Positions 16,753 through 25,131 of a stretch of DNA of 45,559 nt are shown piece after piece. The stretch lies in contig DLHI01000035.1 in the NCBI GenBank assembly GCA_002483135.1, positions 1 through 45,559 on the forward strand, given 5' to 3'. A program made the translations under genes and the position numbers. Below the pieces are notes generated by a model. It ran no database searches. It had not been told where the DNA came from and saw nothing but the letters and a program-made list of their open reading frames with translations. Position 1 is the first letter of the stretch; every line of letters begins with the position of its first letter. This stretch comes from Hyphomonadaceae bacterium UBA7672. GTDB taxonomy: Bacteria > Pseudomonadota > Alphaproteobacteria > Caulobacterales > Hyphomonadaceae.

Positions 16753-18029
16753 AAAGCCTTGTCGCGGCCATGTCGGCGCTTCTGCTTGCCGCGTGCGCCA
16801 GCATGGAGAGTAGCGCGATGCGCGACATCAACCATCTTGCCGAAGACTATGTCCGCCTCGCACTGGAAATCGACACCTACGAGCCCGGCTATGTCGATGC
16901 CTATTTCGGCCCGCCCGAGTGGCGCGAAGCCGCCAAAGCAGTTCCGCGTTCGCAGGAAGCGCTGAAAGCCGAAGCTGATCGGCTGGTTCGCGCGCTGGGC
17001 GCTTTTACGTCGGCTGACGAAGCCTCAGCCCAGCGCGCAAAGGTCCTCGCGGCAAACGTCTCATCCGCGCGCTTCCGTCTCGACATGATCGAGGGCGTGC
17101 GCGCGCCGTTCGTTAAAGAGGCTCAGCGCCTGTTCGCGCTTACGCCGGAACTCAAGCCGCTCTCGAATTATGACGCGGCGCTTGCGCGCATCGAGGAGAT
17201 CGTGCCCGGCGAGGGCCCGCTGTCGATCCGCGTCCAGACCTTCCGCGCTCGCTATGCCATTCCAGCCGATCGGCTTGATGCGGTGATGCACGCCTCGATC
17301 GCCGAATGCCGCCGCCGCACCATGGCGCACATCGCGCTGCCCGAAGGCGAAAGCTTCGCGATGGAGCTGGTGAAGGACAAGAGCTGGGGCGCGTACAACT
17401 ATTATCTCGGCGGCAATCGCAGCCTCATCCAGATCAACACGGATCTTCCGGTGTCCATCGGCAATGCGCTCGTGCTCGGCTGCCACGAAGGCTATCCGGG
17501 CCACCACGTGCAGGGCATCTACAACGAGCGCGCCTATCGGACGAAGGGCTGGGCAGAATATTCGATCGCGCCGCTCTATGCGCCGGCCGCACCGCTCAAC
17601 GAGGGTGGGGCGGATTTCGGCGTCGACCTCGCCTTCCCGGGTGATGAACGCCTCGCCTTCGAGATGAACGTGCTCTATCCCCTCGCTGGCCTCGACCCGG
17701 CGACTGCTCCCGCCTTCGACGCCCTGCGCCGCGCAACGGCCGAACTTGACGGCGCGCTGCTCACCATCTCCCAAATGCATCTGGACGGCGCCATCTCGCG
17801 CGAACGCGCCATCGAGCTTGCCGAGCGCTATCGCCTGGTTGGACGCGAGGCGGCGGAACAGTCGCTGGATTTCGAAAGCGAGTACCGCTCCTACGTGATC
17901 AACTATTCCTCGGGCGAAGACCTGGTGCGAGACTTTGTCGATCGGGCGGGGGATGATCCGGCCGCCCGGTGGGCTGCGTACGAACACATTCTTTCGACGC
18001 CCATCCTCCCGGCCGACCTGAAACAGTGA
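16749..18029 (+). CDS. DUF885 metallopeptidase-like lipoprotein
   Basis: The product is 426 residues. The signal sequence ends in LLLAAC (Cys16), so it is a lipoprotein. The metal-binding motif of the DUF885 family is clear: CHEGYPGHHVQG (His246, Glu247, His252), an HExxPGH form. Later Glu residues in LNEGGADFG could complete the site. It is probably a periplasmic peptidase or hydrolase, substrate unknown. The 4-bp overlap with cobT (ATGA) suggests co-transcription, and the next gene begins 10 bp downstream. Confidence 0.85.
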   Translation: MKSLVAAMSALLLAACASMESSAMRDINHLAEDYVRLALEIDTYEPGYVDAYFGPPEWREAAKAVPRSQEALKAEADRLVRALGAFTSADEASAQRAKVLAANVSSARFRLDMIEGVRAPFVKEAQRLFALTPELKPLSNYDAALARIEEIVPGEGPLSIRVQTFRARYAIPADRLDAVMHASIAECRRRTMAHIALPEGESFAMELVKDKSWGAYNYYLGGNRSLIQINTDLPVSIGNALVLGCHEGYPGHHVQGIYNERAYRTKGWAEYSIAPLYAPAAPLNEGGADFGVDLAFPGDERLAFEMNVLYPLAGLDPATAPAFDALRRATAELDGALLTISQMHLDGAISRERAIELAERYRLVGREAAEQSLDFESEYRSYVINYSSGEDLVRDFVDRAGDDPAARWAAYEHILSTPILPADLKQ

Positions 18030-18039
18030 GCCCAGCGTA

Positions 18040-19335
18040 ATGTTCGCACACCGCCTCTTCATGGCCGTAGCCGCCATCGCACCTCTTGCTGCGTGCGGTT
18101 CGACGGGAACGGGCGCCGATGCGCCGTTGTCCGCATCTGACGTCGCCATTCCTGCTTCCGCGCTGGACCAGGGGCAGCCCGTGACGGTCAATTCGCGCGA
18201 GGATGCGGCAGGTCCGCTTGCCGACGGTGATGATCGCATCATTATCACGGGGATTCGCAAGGCGCTGCGCACGGGCAGTCTCGATAGCTACCTCCGCGCA
18301 CTGTCTGATGTCTCGTGCCAGGGCACTTCCACTGTCGCCGCAGCGCCAGCGATCCCGCTATCGGTCACGCTGGTGGCGCAACAATCGCCCGACCCCAAGC
18401 AGCGCAAGTTCGGCGACCTTACCTTCATCGCAAGCTACCAGTTGACCAGTACGGACGAACGCTTCGGCGGCCTGTCCGGCCTCGACTTCATCGCGGATGA
18501 TAAGCTACTGGCTGTCTCCGACGCTGGCCGCTTCGTCTGGATCGACCTCAATCGTGACGGCACCGCGCCGGTCTCAGCGCGCCTTTCTCCCATGCATGAG
18601 ACTAGCGGCGCGGCGATGGAAGCCGCCTCCGCATCCGAAGGGCTTGCTGTCAACGGAAGCTTCGCACTCGTGTCGTTCGAGGGTGATCATCGCGTGCTCG
18701 CCTTCGACATTGGTCGCTGCGGCGCTTCGGCCGCTGGTGCGCCGATCGTGTTCGGCGACTATGGTCTGCCGCTCACCGATGCCTTTGCCGACGCCCGAAT
18801 CGAGGTTGGCGATAAGGAAGGCTCCGAACCGCTTGCCGTTACCAGCGATTGGTATCTCTTCGCCGGCATTGAGCGGAAGGTGGGCCAGTTCAATTCTCTA
18901 TCGGGCCGCCCCATCGAGTCCGAGCCCGAATTCAACCTGCGCGTCGGCGTCAACGCGCCGGAATTCGCCGGCCTCGACATCGTACCGGATCCGCGTCGCA
19001 ACGACGCCGTCCGCGCCTTCCTTGTGCATCGTTCGACCAATAGCGCCGACAGCTCAATCGTTATCACCGAGACGGATCTGTTACGCTTCCGCGATTCCAA
19101 TGCGCCGTCAGGCCAGGGCGAAATGGGCGAGCGTGCGCGTTGGCGTTTCTCGGAAACCGGTTGGCGCGAACTCGGCGCGCTCGACCGTCTTGGGACGACC
19201 GACAGCTATGAGGGCATCGCCGCCAAGCAGCTGTCTGACGGACGTGTGCGCCTCTATCTGGTCTCGGACGATGATTTCGACGGCGGCAAGCGCACGCTCC
19301 TCACTATTCTCGAAGTCCCCAAGCCGCTGCGCTGA
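18040..19335 (+). CDS. Phytase-like (esterase-like activity) lipoprotein, copy 1
   Basis: The product is 431 residues with a lipoprotein signal ending in LAAC (Cys19). The region from about 125 to the end matches the beta-propeller 'esterase-like activity of phytase' family: FGDLTFIASYQLTS, RFGGLSGLDF, LLAVSDAGRFVWIDL, EGLAVNG, ALVSFEGDHRVLAFD and SYEGIAAKQLSDGRVRLYLVSDDDF. Residues 64-77 (DDRIIITGIRKALR) resemble the TonB-box/plug start of TonB-dependent receptors, which is out of place here. It is followed by a paralogue in the same direction. Confidence 0.85.
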   Translation: MFAHRLFMAVAAIAPLAACGSTGTGADAPLSASDVAIPASALDQGQPVTVNSREDAAGPLADGDDRIIITGIRKALRTGSLDSYLRALSDVSCQGTSTVAAAPAIPLSVTLVAQQSPDPKQRKFGDLTFIASYQLTSTDERFGGLSGLDFIADDKLLAVSDAGRFVWIDLNRDGTAPVSARLSPMHETSGAAMEAASASEGLAVNGSFALVSFEGDHRVLAFDIGRCGASAAGAPIVFGDYGLPLTDAFADARIEVGDKEGSEPLAVTSDWYLFAGIERKVGQFNSLSGRPIESEPEFNLRVGVNAPEFAGLDIVPDPRRNDAVRAFLVHRSTNSADSSIVITETDLLRFRDSNAPSGQGEMGERARWRFSETGWRELGALDRLGTTDSYEGIAAKQLSDGRVRLYLVSDDDFDGGKRTLLTILEVPKPLR

Positions 19336-19406
19336 CTGTTCAACTGCCTTGAGCCCGCCACAGGACCGGGGCATCAACCGGCGGGCATCAGGATTGGGAC
19401 AAGAGC

Positions 19407-20609
19407 ATGAGGCGCCGCCTCGCTTGGACAGCATGGCTCGCAGGTGCAGGCGCCGTCGCCGCGACGATGCTTGCCGCCGCGGCCCTGAGCCAGCCGCCGG
19501 TTGACGACCCAATCGGAGACCTGATTTCCCGTAACGATCGCGACTTCAGGCGCGATTATCTTGATCCACTGTTGCGCGCATCCTGTCCGCCAGCTTCTGA
19601 TCGCCGCGAGCCCGACGTCATCGACCTGCAGGTTGCAACCGTTCCGCTGCAGGGGCTCAACCCGTTCCGGCGTGACATAGGTGAGCTCACCTTTGTCGCC
19701 GGCTTTCATCTCACCAGCACAGACAAGCGTTTGGGTGGTCTTTCAGGGCTCGACCTGCGCGACGATGGCGGCCTCCTGTCGGTCAGCGATGATGGCGATT
19801 TCGTCTGGATCGATCTTGCAGCAGACGGCCTGACGCCGAAGCGCGCCCTCATCGCGGGCATGCTCGATGCCGAAGGCAATGCCCTGAAGGGCAAGGCAGG
19901 GGCAGACGCAGAGGGTTTGGCGCTGAACGGGGGTGTCGCGCTCGTCTCGTTTGAGCGCAACCATCGTGTACTGGCCTATGACCTCGACAAGTGCGCTGCT
20001 GCCGCCCGCGGTGCGCCGATCGCGTTCGGCAACTATTCCGGATCGCTCGCAAAGGCGTTTGATCGCGCAGGTCTCAAAATCAGCAACAATCAGGGACCCG
20101 AAGGTCTCGCAGTCACGCCTGGCTGGATGTTGCTCGCCGGCCTCGAAACGCAGGCAGGAGAGGCGAGCCCTGTCTCCGCGCGCCCCGTCGAGGCGTCGCC
20201 CGAATTTGATCTCGTCATTGGCAAGGACGCGCCCGAGCTTGTCGGTCTTGATGCGTTGCCATCAGGGGGCGCCGCACGCGACCTGCGCCTGTTCAGCCTC
20301 CACCGCTCGTCGAGTCCGCTGTCGTCAAACGCGATCACAATCGTGGAGACGCAGCTTCAGGCAACGTTTGACCAGTCCAATCTGCCTGCGCGCGTTGCCA
20401 GCGAGATCGACGAGCGTAGCCGCGCGCACTATCGCGTGACGTCATCGCGCGTCCTGGCCGAGATGAACGTCTTCGTGACGATCGACAATTTCGAAGGCAT
20501 CGCGGCGCGTGCGCTACCGGATGGCCGCGTGCGGCTCTACGTGATTTCGGACAACAATTTCTCGGCCAAGCAGCGTACCTTGCTGATGATCTATGAGACC
20601 CGCGACTAG
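19407..20609 (+). CDS. Phytase-like (esterase-like activity) exported protein, copy 2
   Basis: The product is 400 residues. It is colinear with the preceding protein: GELTFVAGFHLTSTDKRLGG, LSGLDLRDDGGLLSVSDDG, EGLALNGGVALVSFERNHRV and FEGIAARALPDGRVRLYVIS. The N-terminus is a Sec-type signal (RRRLAWTAWLAGAGAVAA...) without a lipobox, so this copy is probably soluble in the periplasm or membrane-tethered by an uncleaved helix. It lacks the TonB-box-like segment of copy 1. The tandem order suggests a local duplication followed by divergence. Confidence 0.83.
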   Translation: MRRRLAWTAWLAGAGAVAATMLAAAALSQPPVDDPIGDLISRNDRDFRRDYLDPLLRASCPPASDRREPDVIDLQVATVPLQGLNPFRRDIGELTFVAGFHLTSTDKRLGGLSGLDLRDDGGLLSVSDDGDFVWIDLAADGLTPKRALIAGMLDAEGNALKGKAGADAEGLALNGGVALVSFERNHRVLAYDLDKCAAAARGAPIAFGNYSGSLAKAFDRAGLKISNNQGPEGLAVTPGWMLLAGLETQAGEASPVSARPVEASPEFDLVIGKDAPELVGLDALPSGGAARDLRLFSLHRSSSPLSSNAITIVETQLQATFDQSNLPARVASEIDERSRAHYRVTSSRVLAEMNVFVTIDNFEGIAARALPDGRVRLYVISDNNFSAKQRTLLMIYETRD

Positions 20610-20691
20610 CGTAGCGTGATCGGAAACACGATCCCGAGGACGCACGCGCTGCGCCTCTGGGATCGCCGCGACAGATTTCAATCCAGGCCGA

Positions 20692-20979
20692 TCAACGCGC
20701 AGCCAACGTCGGAGCGTCCGTCTGACGGTCAATCGTGCAGAGCACCACGCCCTGCGTGTCGTCGGCGGCCTTTACGCGCAGCGTGTAGGTCAGCGTCGAA
20801 TCGGAAACGCGGGTGGCGTCGCTGTCGGTGCGGACGGACTTCGGCGCAGGCGTCTGGGCCTTGGCGGCGGCTTCGCAGATTTGCTTGCCCTTGGAGAGCG
20901 AGGTCTTCGCGAGGGCCGGGCCCGCGGTAACCGCTGTAGCCGCGACGGCAAGAATGGCGATCAGGGAGGTCTTCTTCAT
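20692..20979 (-). CDS. Small secreted protein with two cysteines, paralogue A
   Basis: The product is 95 residues from ATG 20979. A Sec signal (MKKTSLIAILAVAATAVTAG, cleavage near PALA) precedes a ~70-residue mature domain with two Cys (35 and 81) that could form a disulfide. The motif QTPAPKSVRTDSDATR followed by STLTYTLRVKA and VVLCTIDRQTD is shared with the protein encoded at 21694-21978. The function is unknown. It is divergent from the MarR gene, and the shared promoter region carries a perfect dyad. Confidence 0.8.
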   Translation of the reverse strand: MKKTSLIAILAVAATAVTAGPALAKTSLSKGKQICEAAAKAQTPAPKSVRTDSDATRVSDSTLTYTLRVKAADDTQGVVLCTIDRQTDAPTLAAR

Positions 20980-21034
20980 ATCAGGCGGCTCCAGCAGCCG
21001 CAGGGAGCGCGGCCATCTGGTTAAATCCTGCACA

Positions 21035-21052
21035 TGCACAATTTGATGTGCA
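21035..21052. promoter_or_regulatory. Dyad operator candidate in the divergent promoter
   Basis: TGCACAATTTGATGTGCA is a perfect 6-bp inverted repeat with a 6-bp spacer. It lies in an A/T-rich stretch between the small secreted gene (leftward) and the MarR gene (rightward). On the minus strand, TTGCAC next to it could serve as a -35 element. Size and symmetry fit a MarR-family site, so autoregulation and control of the neighbour are plausible. This is inference from position and symmetry. Confidence 0.5.
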
Positions 21053-21078
21053 AGCCAAAAACGTATATGCAGTATTCA

Positions 21079-21576
21079 ATGGAGCGATCAGATTTTCTTG
21101 ATTTCGATTGTCTCGCCTACGGCACGCGGCGCACAGGCCGCGCTGTCACCAACCTGTTCAACGCACGCTTGGCTCATCTCGATCTCAATGTGGCGCAGTT
21201 CGGCCTGCTCGCGGCGGTAGGAAAAATGCCTGGGGCGACCCTGGCCGCCATCGGCGAAGCGATGCTGCTCGACGAAAGTACTTTGGCGCGCAACTTCGCG
21301 GTGATGGAACGTCGTGGGCTCGTCTCGGCCGAAGGTGGACGCGGACGGGGCGGCAAGCAGCTTCGCCTGACGAAGGAAGGCATCGCGTTGGCGAAGGTCG
21401 CTTCGACGGTGTGGACTCGTACCAACAAGCATCTTGCCGCTGAATTCAGCGAGGATGAGGCTGCCGCTGGCCGCGCCTTCCTGAAGGCCCTGGCCAACGC
21501 CTCGCAGCGCATCAAAGCCAAGGACGAGGCGGTCGCTCGGCGGGAAGCCACGCGGAACGCACTCGCAAAGCTCTAG
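21079..21576 (+). CDS. MarR-family transcriptional regulator
   Basis: The product is 165 residues from ATG 21079. ATGs at 21034, 21046 and 21067 are also in frame, but the first two lie on or inside the dyad operator and none has a clear ribosome binding site. The winged helix-turn-helix spans about residues 35-105: VAQFGLLAAVGKMPGATLAAIGEA, LLDESTLARNFAVMERRGLV and the wing GGRGRGGKQLRLTKEG. MarR proteins are dimeric repressors that often respond to phenolic or oxidative signals. Both flanking genes are leftward and encode paralogous small secreted proteins. Confidence 0.85.
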   Translation: MERSDFLDFDCLAYGTRRTGRAVTNLFNARLAHLDLNVAQFGLLAAVGKMPGATLAAIGEAMLLDESTLARNFAVMERRGLVSAEGGRGRGGKQLRLTKEGIALAKVASTVWTRTNKHLAAEFSEDEAAAGRAFLKALANASQRIKAKDEAVARREATRNALAKL

Positions 21577-21693
21577 TCCCAACGCAAGACGCGCGCGCCG
21601 GGTTACGACGCGCGCATCAAGCGACACAAGGGAGGGCGCTCAATCGTCTTCCGCCGGGAAGTTCATGCTTTCCCAGCAGAGCGCAGAGGTCGA

Positions 21694-21978
21694 TCAGGCA
21701 GGCTTGACCGACGTCACGGTCTCGGAATCGCGGTCGACGGTGCACAGCATCTTGGTCGTGGTCTCGCCGACCTTGACCTTGAACAGGTAGGTGAAGCTTG
21801 AACCCGTGGCGCGGGTGGCTTCCTTGTCGGCTTTCACGGACGAGGGGGCCGGCTCCTGGCTGCTGAGGTGCTCCTTGCAGAGTTTCTCTGCGCCCGTGAC
21901 CGAAATCTTGGCGAGCGCCGGGGAGGCGAGGGCAATCGCGGCAGCCGAAAGAATGATGAGGGAGGAAAGGCGGGTCAT
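21694..21978 (-). CDS. Small secreted protein with two cysteines, paralogue B
   Basis: The product is 94 residues with a Sec signal (cleavage near SPALA) and GGAG upstream of the ATG at 21978. It aligns along its length with the protein encoded at 20692-20979: Cys34 and Cys79 match Cys35 and Cys81, QEPAPSSVKADKEATR matches QTPAPKSVRTDSDATR, and SSFTYLFKVKV matches STLTYTLRVKA. The mature domain is about 70 residues, probably a small disulfide-bonded fold in the periplasm. I do not recognise a named family. The TGCACA dyad of the other copy is absent from its upstream region. Confidence 0.8.
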   Translation of the reverse strand: MTRLSSLIILSAAAIALASPALAKISVTGAEKLCKEHLSSQEPAPSSVKADKEATRATGSSFTYLFKVKVGETTTKMLCTVDRDSETVTSVKPA

Positions 21979-22032
21979 GTTTGATCTCCGTTGTGGCCGC
22001 TTATGGGAGGCGACCTTAGGGTACTAGACGGT

Positions 22033-22058
22033 GTCAGGTAGACGCCGTCAAGTTGACG
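22033..22058. promoter_or_regulatory. Tandem pair of short dyads (operator candidate)
   Basis: GTCAGGTAGACG (22033-22044) and GTCAAGTTGACG (22047-22058) are direct repeats with a 14-bp period. The second contains the perfect palindrome GTCAAGTTGAC. They lie in the divergent region (21979-22198) between the small secreted protein gene (leftward) and the YghX-like gene (rightward). This could be a regulator binding site; which protein binds is unknown. The rest of this 220-bp region shows nothing else I can support. Confidence 0.35.
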
Positions 22059-22198
22059 CTAGCGTAAGTAAGCCCCTACGTCCGCTAACACCTTCGTTAA
22101 GTGCCAGTCGTCCGTTTCTCTGGCGTGGTTTCTGGAGCGTTTGACGAAGATTTGTCGCAGGGGGGCTCGCGACAGCCTCGCGGACATGGAGGGCGACC

Positions 22199-23113
22199 AT
22201 GGCAGACACCCGCATGACATTGCCGGGCATCACGCCGACGCAGGAGATGTTCGATCTCTATGACCGGTATTGCCATAACGAGATCGACCGGCGGACCTTC
22301 ATGGACCGGCTGGGCAAGTTCGCCGTTGGCGGGGTGACGGCGGCCATGCTCGCCGAGGCGCTGCTGCCGCGATACGCCAGCGCGTTGCAGCTCTCCGAGG
22401 ATGATCCGCGCATTACCGGTGCGCGGATCACATACGACTCGCCTGACGGCGCAGGACGGCAGGGCAAGCAAATGGGCGCATATTTCGTGCGCCCGTCAAA
22501 ACCTGCGAAGGCCAAGCTTCCGGCGGTCGTGATCGTGCACGAGAACCGCGGCCTCAACCCGCACATTGCGGATGTGGCGCGACGCACAGCGGCTGCGGGA
22601 TTCCTGGCGCTGGCGCCGGACGCGCTCTATCCGCTCGGCGGCTATCCCGGCAACGACGATGACGGCCGCGCCATGCAGGCCACGCGCAACGGCGCGGAGA
22701 TGCTGGAAGACTTCATCGAGGCCGTGAAGCTCATGCAGATCCATCCTGACTCGAATGGCAAGGTCGGCATTGTCGGTTTCTGTTACGGTGGCGGCGTCTG
22801 CAACAACGTCGCCGTGCGCGTACCGACGCTGGCGGCGTCCGCGCCCTACTACGGATCGGCCGCCAAACCTGAAGATGCGGCGAAGATCAATGCGCCGCTG
22901 CTGATCACGCTGGCCGGCATCGATGAGCGTGTGAACGCGACCTATCCGCCCTATGAAGCAGCGTTGAAGGCCGCCGGAAAGACATTCACGACTCATATCC
23001 ATGATGGCTGCCAGCATGGCTTCCACAACGATACGACCCCACGCTTCGATCCGGAAAACGCGCGCATTGCGTGGAACCGCACGCTCGATTTCTTCCGCAA
23101 ACACCTGACCTGA
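22199..23113 (+). CDS. YghX-like dienelactone hydrolase with a twin-arginine-type N-terminus
   Basis: The product is 304 residues. Similarity to E. coli YghX is clear from recall along the whole length: FDLYDRYCHNEIDRRTF, FAVGGVTAAMLAEALLPRYA, VIVHENRGLNPHIADVARR, GGYPGNDDDGR, VGIVGFCYGGGV and HGFHNDTTPR. The triad is Cys195, Asp242 and His273. RRTFMDRLGKFAVGG (31-45) followed by a hydrophobic stretch looks like an internal twin-arginine export signal, about 30 residues from the start, as in other members. The substrate is unknown. The lipoprotein gene at 23125 follows by 11 bp. Confidence 0.88.
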   Translation: MADTRMTLPGITPTQEMFDLYDRYCHNEIDRRTFMDRLGKFAVGGVTAAMLAEALLPRYASALQLSEDDPRITGARITYDSPDGAGRQGKQMGAYFVRPSKPAKAKLPAVVIVHENRGLNPHIADVARRTAAAGFLALAPDALYPLGGYPGNDDDGRAMQATRNGAEMLEDFIEAVKLMQIHPDSNGKVGIVGFCYGGGVCNNVAVRVPTLAASAPYYGSAAKPEDAAKINAPLLITLAGIDERVNATYPPYEAALKAAGKTFTTHIHDGCQHGFHNDTTPRFDPENARIAWNRTLDFFRKHLT

Positions 23114-23124
23114 AGGACCCCACA

Positions 23125-23652
23125 ATGAAACGGATCACAGCCGCGATTTGCGGAGCTTCCCTCTTGTTGTCCGGTTGTGGTGCTCCGGCTGCCGAAACGA
23201 CCACGCCCGCGCCTACCGCGGAAGCTGCCGTCACGCCGGCCGTTCCCGAAGCAGTCGACGGCTGGCGCGAATACCCGCTCCGCGAGGGCGTCATATCCAT
23301 CCAACCCGGCAAATGGCGCACCGACGTGATCGACATCTCGATCGCACCGGGCAAGGGCCTCGAATACAAGCTCACGATGAAAAAGGGCGAGGGGGTCGTC
23401 TACAACGTTTCCTACACCAACCTCGAACATCCCGGCATGATGGTGGTCGAATTCCACGGTCACACCGAACAGGTCGATGGCGTCGGCGATCTGATGTTCT
23501 ATTCGAAGACCGGCGGCTCTCCGGAGAGCGGCGTCTTCATGGCCCCGTGGGACGGCATCCACGGCTGGTACTTCAAGAACGAATCCCCGGCGGAGGTCAC
23601 CGTGCGCCTCGATCTGGCCGGGTTCTATGCGCTGGAAGCCCCCAAGCCCTGA
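23125..23652 (+). CDS. Lipoprotein of unknown function
   Basis: The product is 175 residues from ATG 23125 with AAGGA upstream. The signal MKRITAAICGASLLLSGC ends in a lipobox (Cys18). A Pro/Thr/Ala-rich linker (to about residue 45) leads to a compact beta-rich domain (GWREYPLREGVISIQPG, YKLTMKKGEGVVYNVSYTN, PGMMVVEFHGHTEQ, GWYFKNESPAEVTVRLDLAGFY). This looks like a domain seen in membrane-anchored proteins of unknown role. The gene is probably co-transcribed with the YghX-like hydrolase. Confidence 0.75.
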   Translation: MKRITAAICGASLLLSGCGAPAAETTTPAPTAEAAVTPAVPEAVDGWREYPLREGVISIQPGKWRTDVIDISIAPGKGLEYKLTMKKGEGVVYNVSYTNLEHPGMMVVEFHGHTEQVDGVGDLMFYSKTGGSPESGVFMAPWDGIHGWYFKNESPAEVTVRLDLAGFYALEAPKP

Positions 23653-23667
23653 GTGACCCGAATCCTG

Positions 23668-23684
23668 AACGGCTGACCCGTTTT
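23668..23684 (+). terminator. Weak stem-loop followed by T-tract
   Basis: AACGG (23668-23672) pairs with CCGTT (23678-23682) around a 5-nt loop, followed by TT and then C-rich sequence. It lies 16 bp past the lipoprotein stop. The stem is only 5 bp, so this is a low-confidence terminator. Confidence 0.25.
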
Positions 23685-23803
23685 CCCGTCCGTTGGCGCT
23701 TACTGGGATAGAGGGTCGCCTGACGCCTGCATTCGCTTGACTGGCGAAGCTTGCGGCCCTTGCCTGCACGCCGGGGTTTGCATCGGGCTAGGGGACGACC
23801 GTG

Positions 23804-25042
23804 ATGGATGTTGTGAAAATCGCAGGCGCGGCGCTTGGCCTGCTTTGCATGCCCGGCTGCGCCATCGTCAGCGATCTCGGGGCCACAGGCCTTGCCGAGA
23901 ACATCGAAGACAACGCCGCCACGTTGAACGAGGCGCATACGCGCGCCATGACAGCCATCATCGCGGTCAACGTCCTGCGGGCGCGCGATCGGTGGCCGAC
24001 CAACTACACCACCCTCTCGGGCATCAAGTCGAATCCCACCCTGTCGCTCAATGGATCGGCCTCGCTCGGGCCGCTGGGCCTTGGCAACGCGCCTATGCCG
24101 TTCTCGGGATCATCGGCCAGCATCTCGCGTAACGAGAGCGCCAATGCGGAATACTCGGTCAACCCGTTCTCGAACAATGATCGTACGCAGGGACTGCTGA
24201 AACCGATCCAGCCGGACATGCTGCAGAGCTACTGGCTCGCCGGCTGGCCGCGTGAAACGCTGATGTGGCTCTTTGTCGATGCCGTGACTTTCGCTGGCGA
24301 AAGCCAACCCTGGTATATCGACGGCGACGAGTTCTCGACCGCGCCATCGGCTTCAGACGCCGCGAACCTCAAGCGCTATGTCGCGATCATCAATGCGGCC
24401 AAGCGTGGCGAGGTTGATTTTGGGCCGATGCCCGCGCCCACGCTCGACCAGCGCAATTGCACGCCCTATGATCCTGTCTATCTGCGCGAGACCCTCGGCG
24501 GCGGATCGCCCATCGATGGTGGACGCGGTGGCGGCGGCAACATGGCCGACACGATCCGCACGGTTGAAGGTCTCACGGGCCGCCAGCTCATTCTCACCGA
24601 AGGCGACCGCACCATACCCGCCGGCGAGGCGGTCATCGCGCCCGACAGATTCAACCGCCGCCTGCTGCTGTGCGATCCGGTCGGCGCGGCGTGGGGCTTC
24701 ATGGATGCGCGTACCGGTGCGCCGCTTGCCAGCATCCGCACGCGGTCGTTCGACGACATGATCTATTTCCTCGGTGAAACGCTACGCAACGGTACCGACG
24801 AATCGCCAACCGTCGCTGGCAACGTGATCCTGTTCCAGACCTATCCGGAACGCGCCGAGCGGGCTTTCGCCGTACGTGTCGAACATGCCGATCGGGTCTA
24901 TTTCATCGCGCCCCAAATGCTGGATGACGGGAGCGGCGGTCCAAAGGATGTCACCGGCAATGTTCTCTCGCTGTTGAACCAGCTCTACCTGCTGGCCCAG
25001 TCCGACGAGTTCCTGCGCGCCCCCGATTCACGCATACGCTGA
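23804..25042 (+). CDS. Large lipoprotein of unknown function
   Basis: The product is 412 residues from ATG 23804 (a GTG directly before it is in frame). The signal MDVVKIAGAALGLLCMPGC ends in a lipobox. The protein has a Ser/Asn-rich middle (NGSASLGPLGLGN, SGSSASISRNESANAEYSV), a Gly-rich loop (GGGSPIDGGRGGGGN) and a C-terminal segment with ERAFAVRVEHADRVYFIAPQ. No family is recognised. The size and low-complexity loops suggest a surface or periplasmic structural role, but this is inference. It is separated by about 150 bp from the upstream gene. Confidence 0.75.
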   Translation: MDVVKIAGAALGLLCMPGCAIVSDLGATGLAENIEDNAATLNEAHTRAMTAIIAVNVLRARDRWPTNYTTLSGIKSNPTLSLNGSASLGPLGLGNAPMPFSGSSASISRNESANAEYSVNPFSNNDRTQGLLKPIQPDMLQSYWLAGWPRETLMWLFVDAVTFAGESQPWYIDGDEFSTAPSASDAANLKRYVAIINAAKRGEVDFGPMPAPTLDQRNCTPYDPVYLRETLGGGSPIDGGRGGGGNMADTIRTVEGLTGRQLILTEGDRTIPAGEAVIAPDRFNRRLLLCDPVGAAWGFMDARTGAPLASIRTRSFDDMIYFLGETLRNGTDESPTVAGNVILFQTYPERAERAFAVRVEHADRVYFIAPQMLDDGSGGPKDVTGNVLSLLNQLYLLAQSDEFLRAPDSRIR

Positions 25043-25131
25043 TGGCCGCGTAAGGCAAAAGGCCGCGACAAGCAGCCCGCGATTCCGCTAGCGTCGGCTT
25101 CGCGCTAAGCAGCGCGGAGGCAGGTGCAGAC

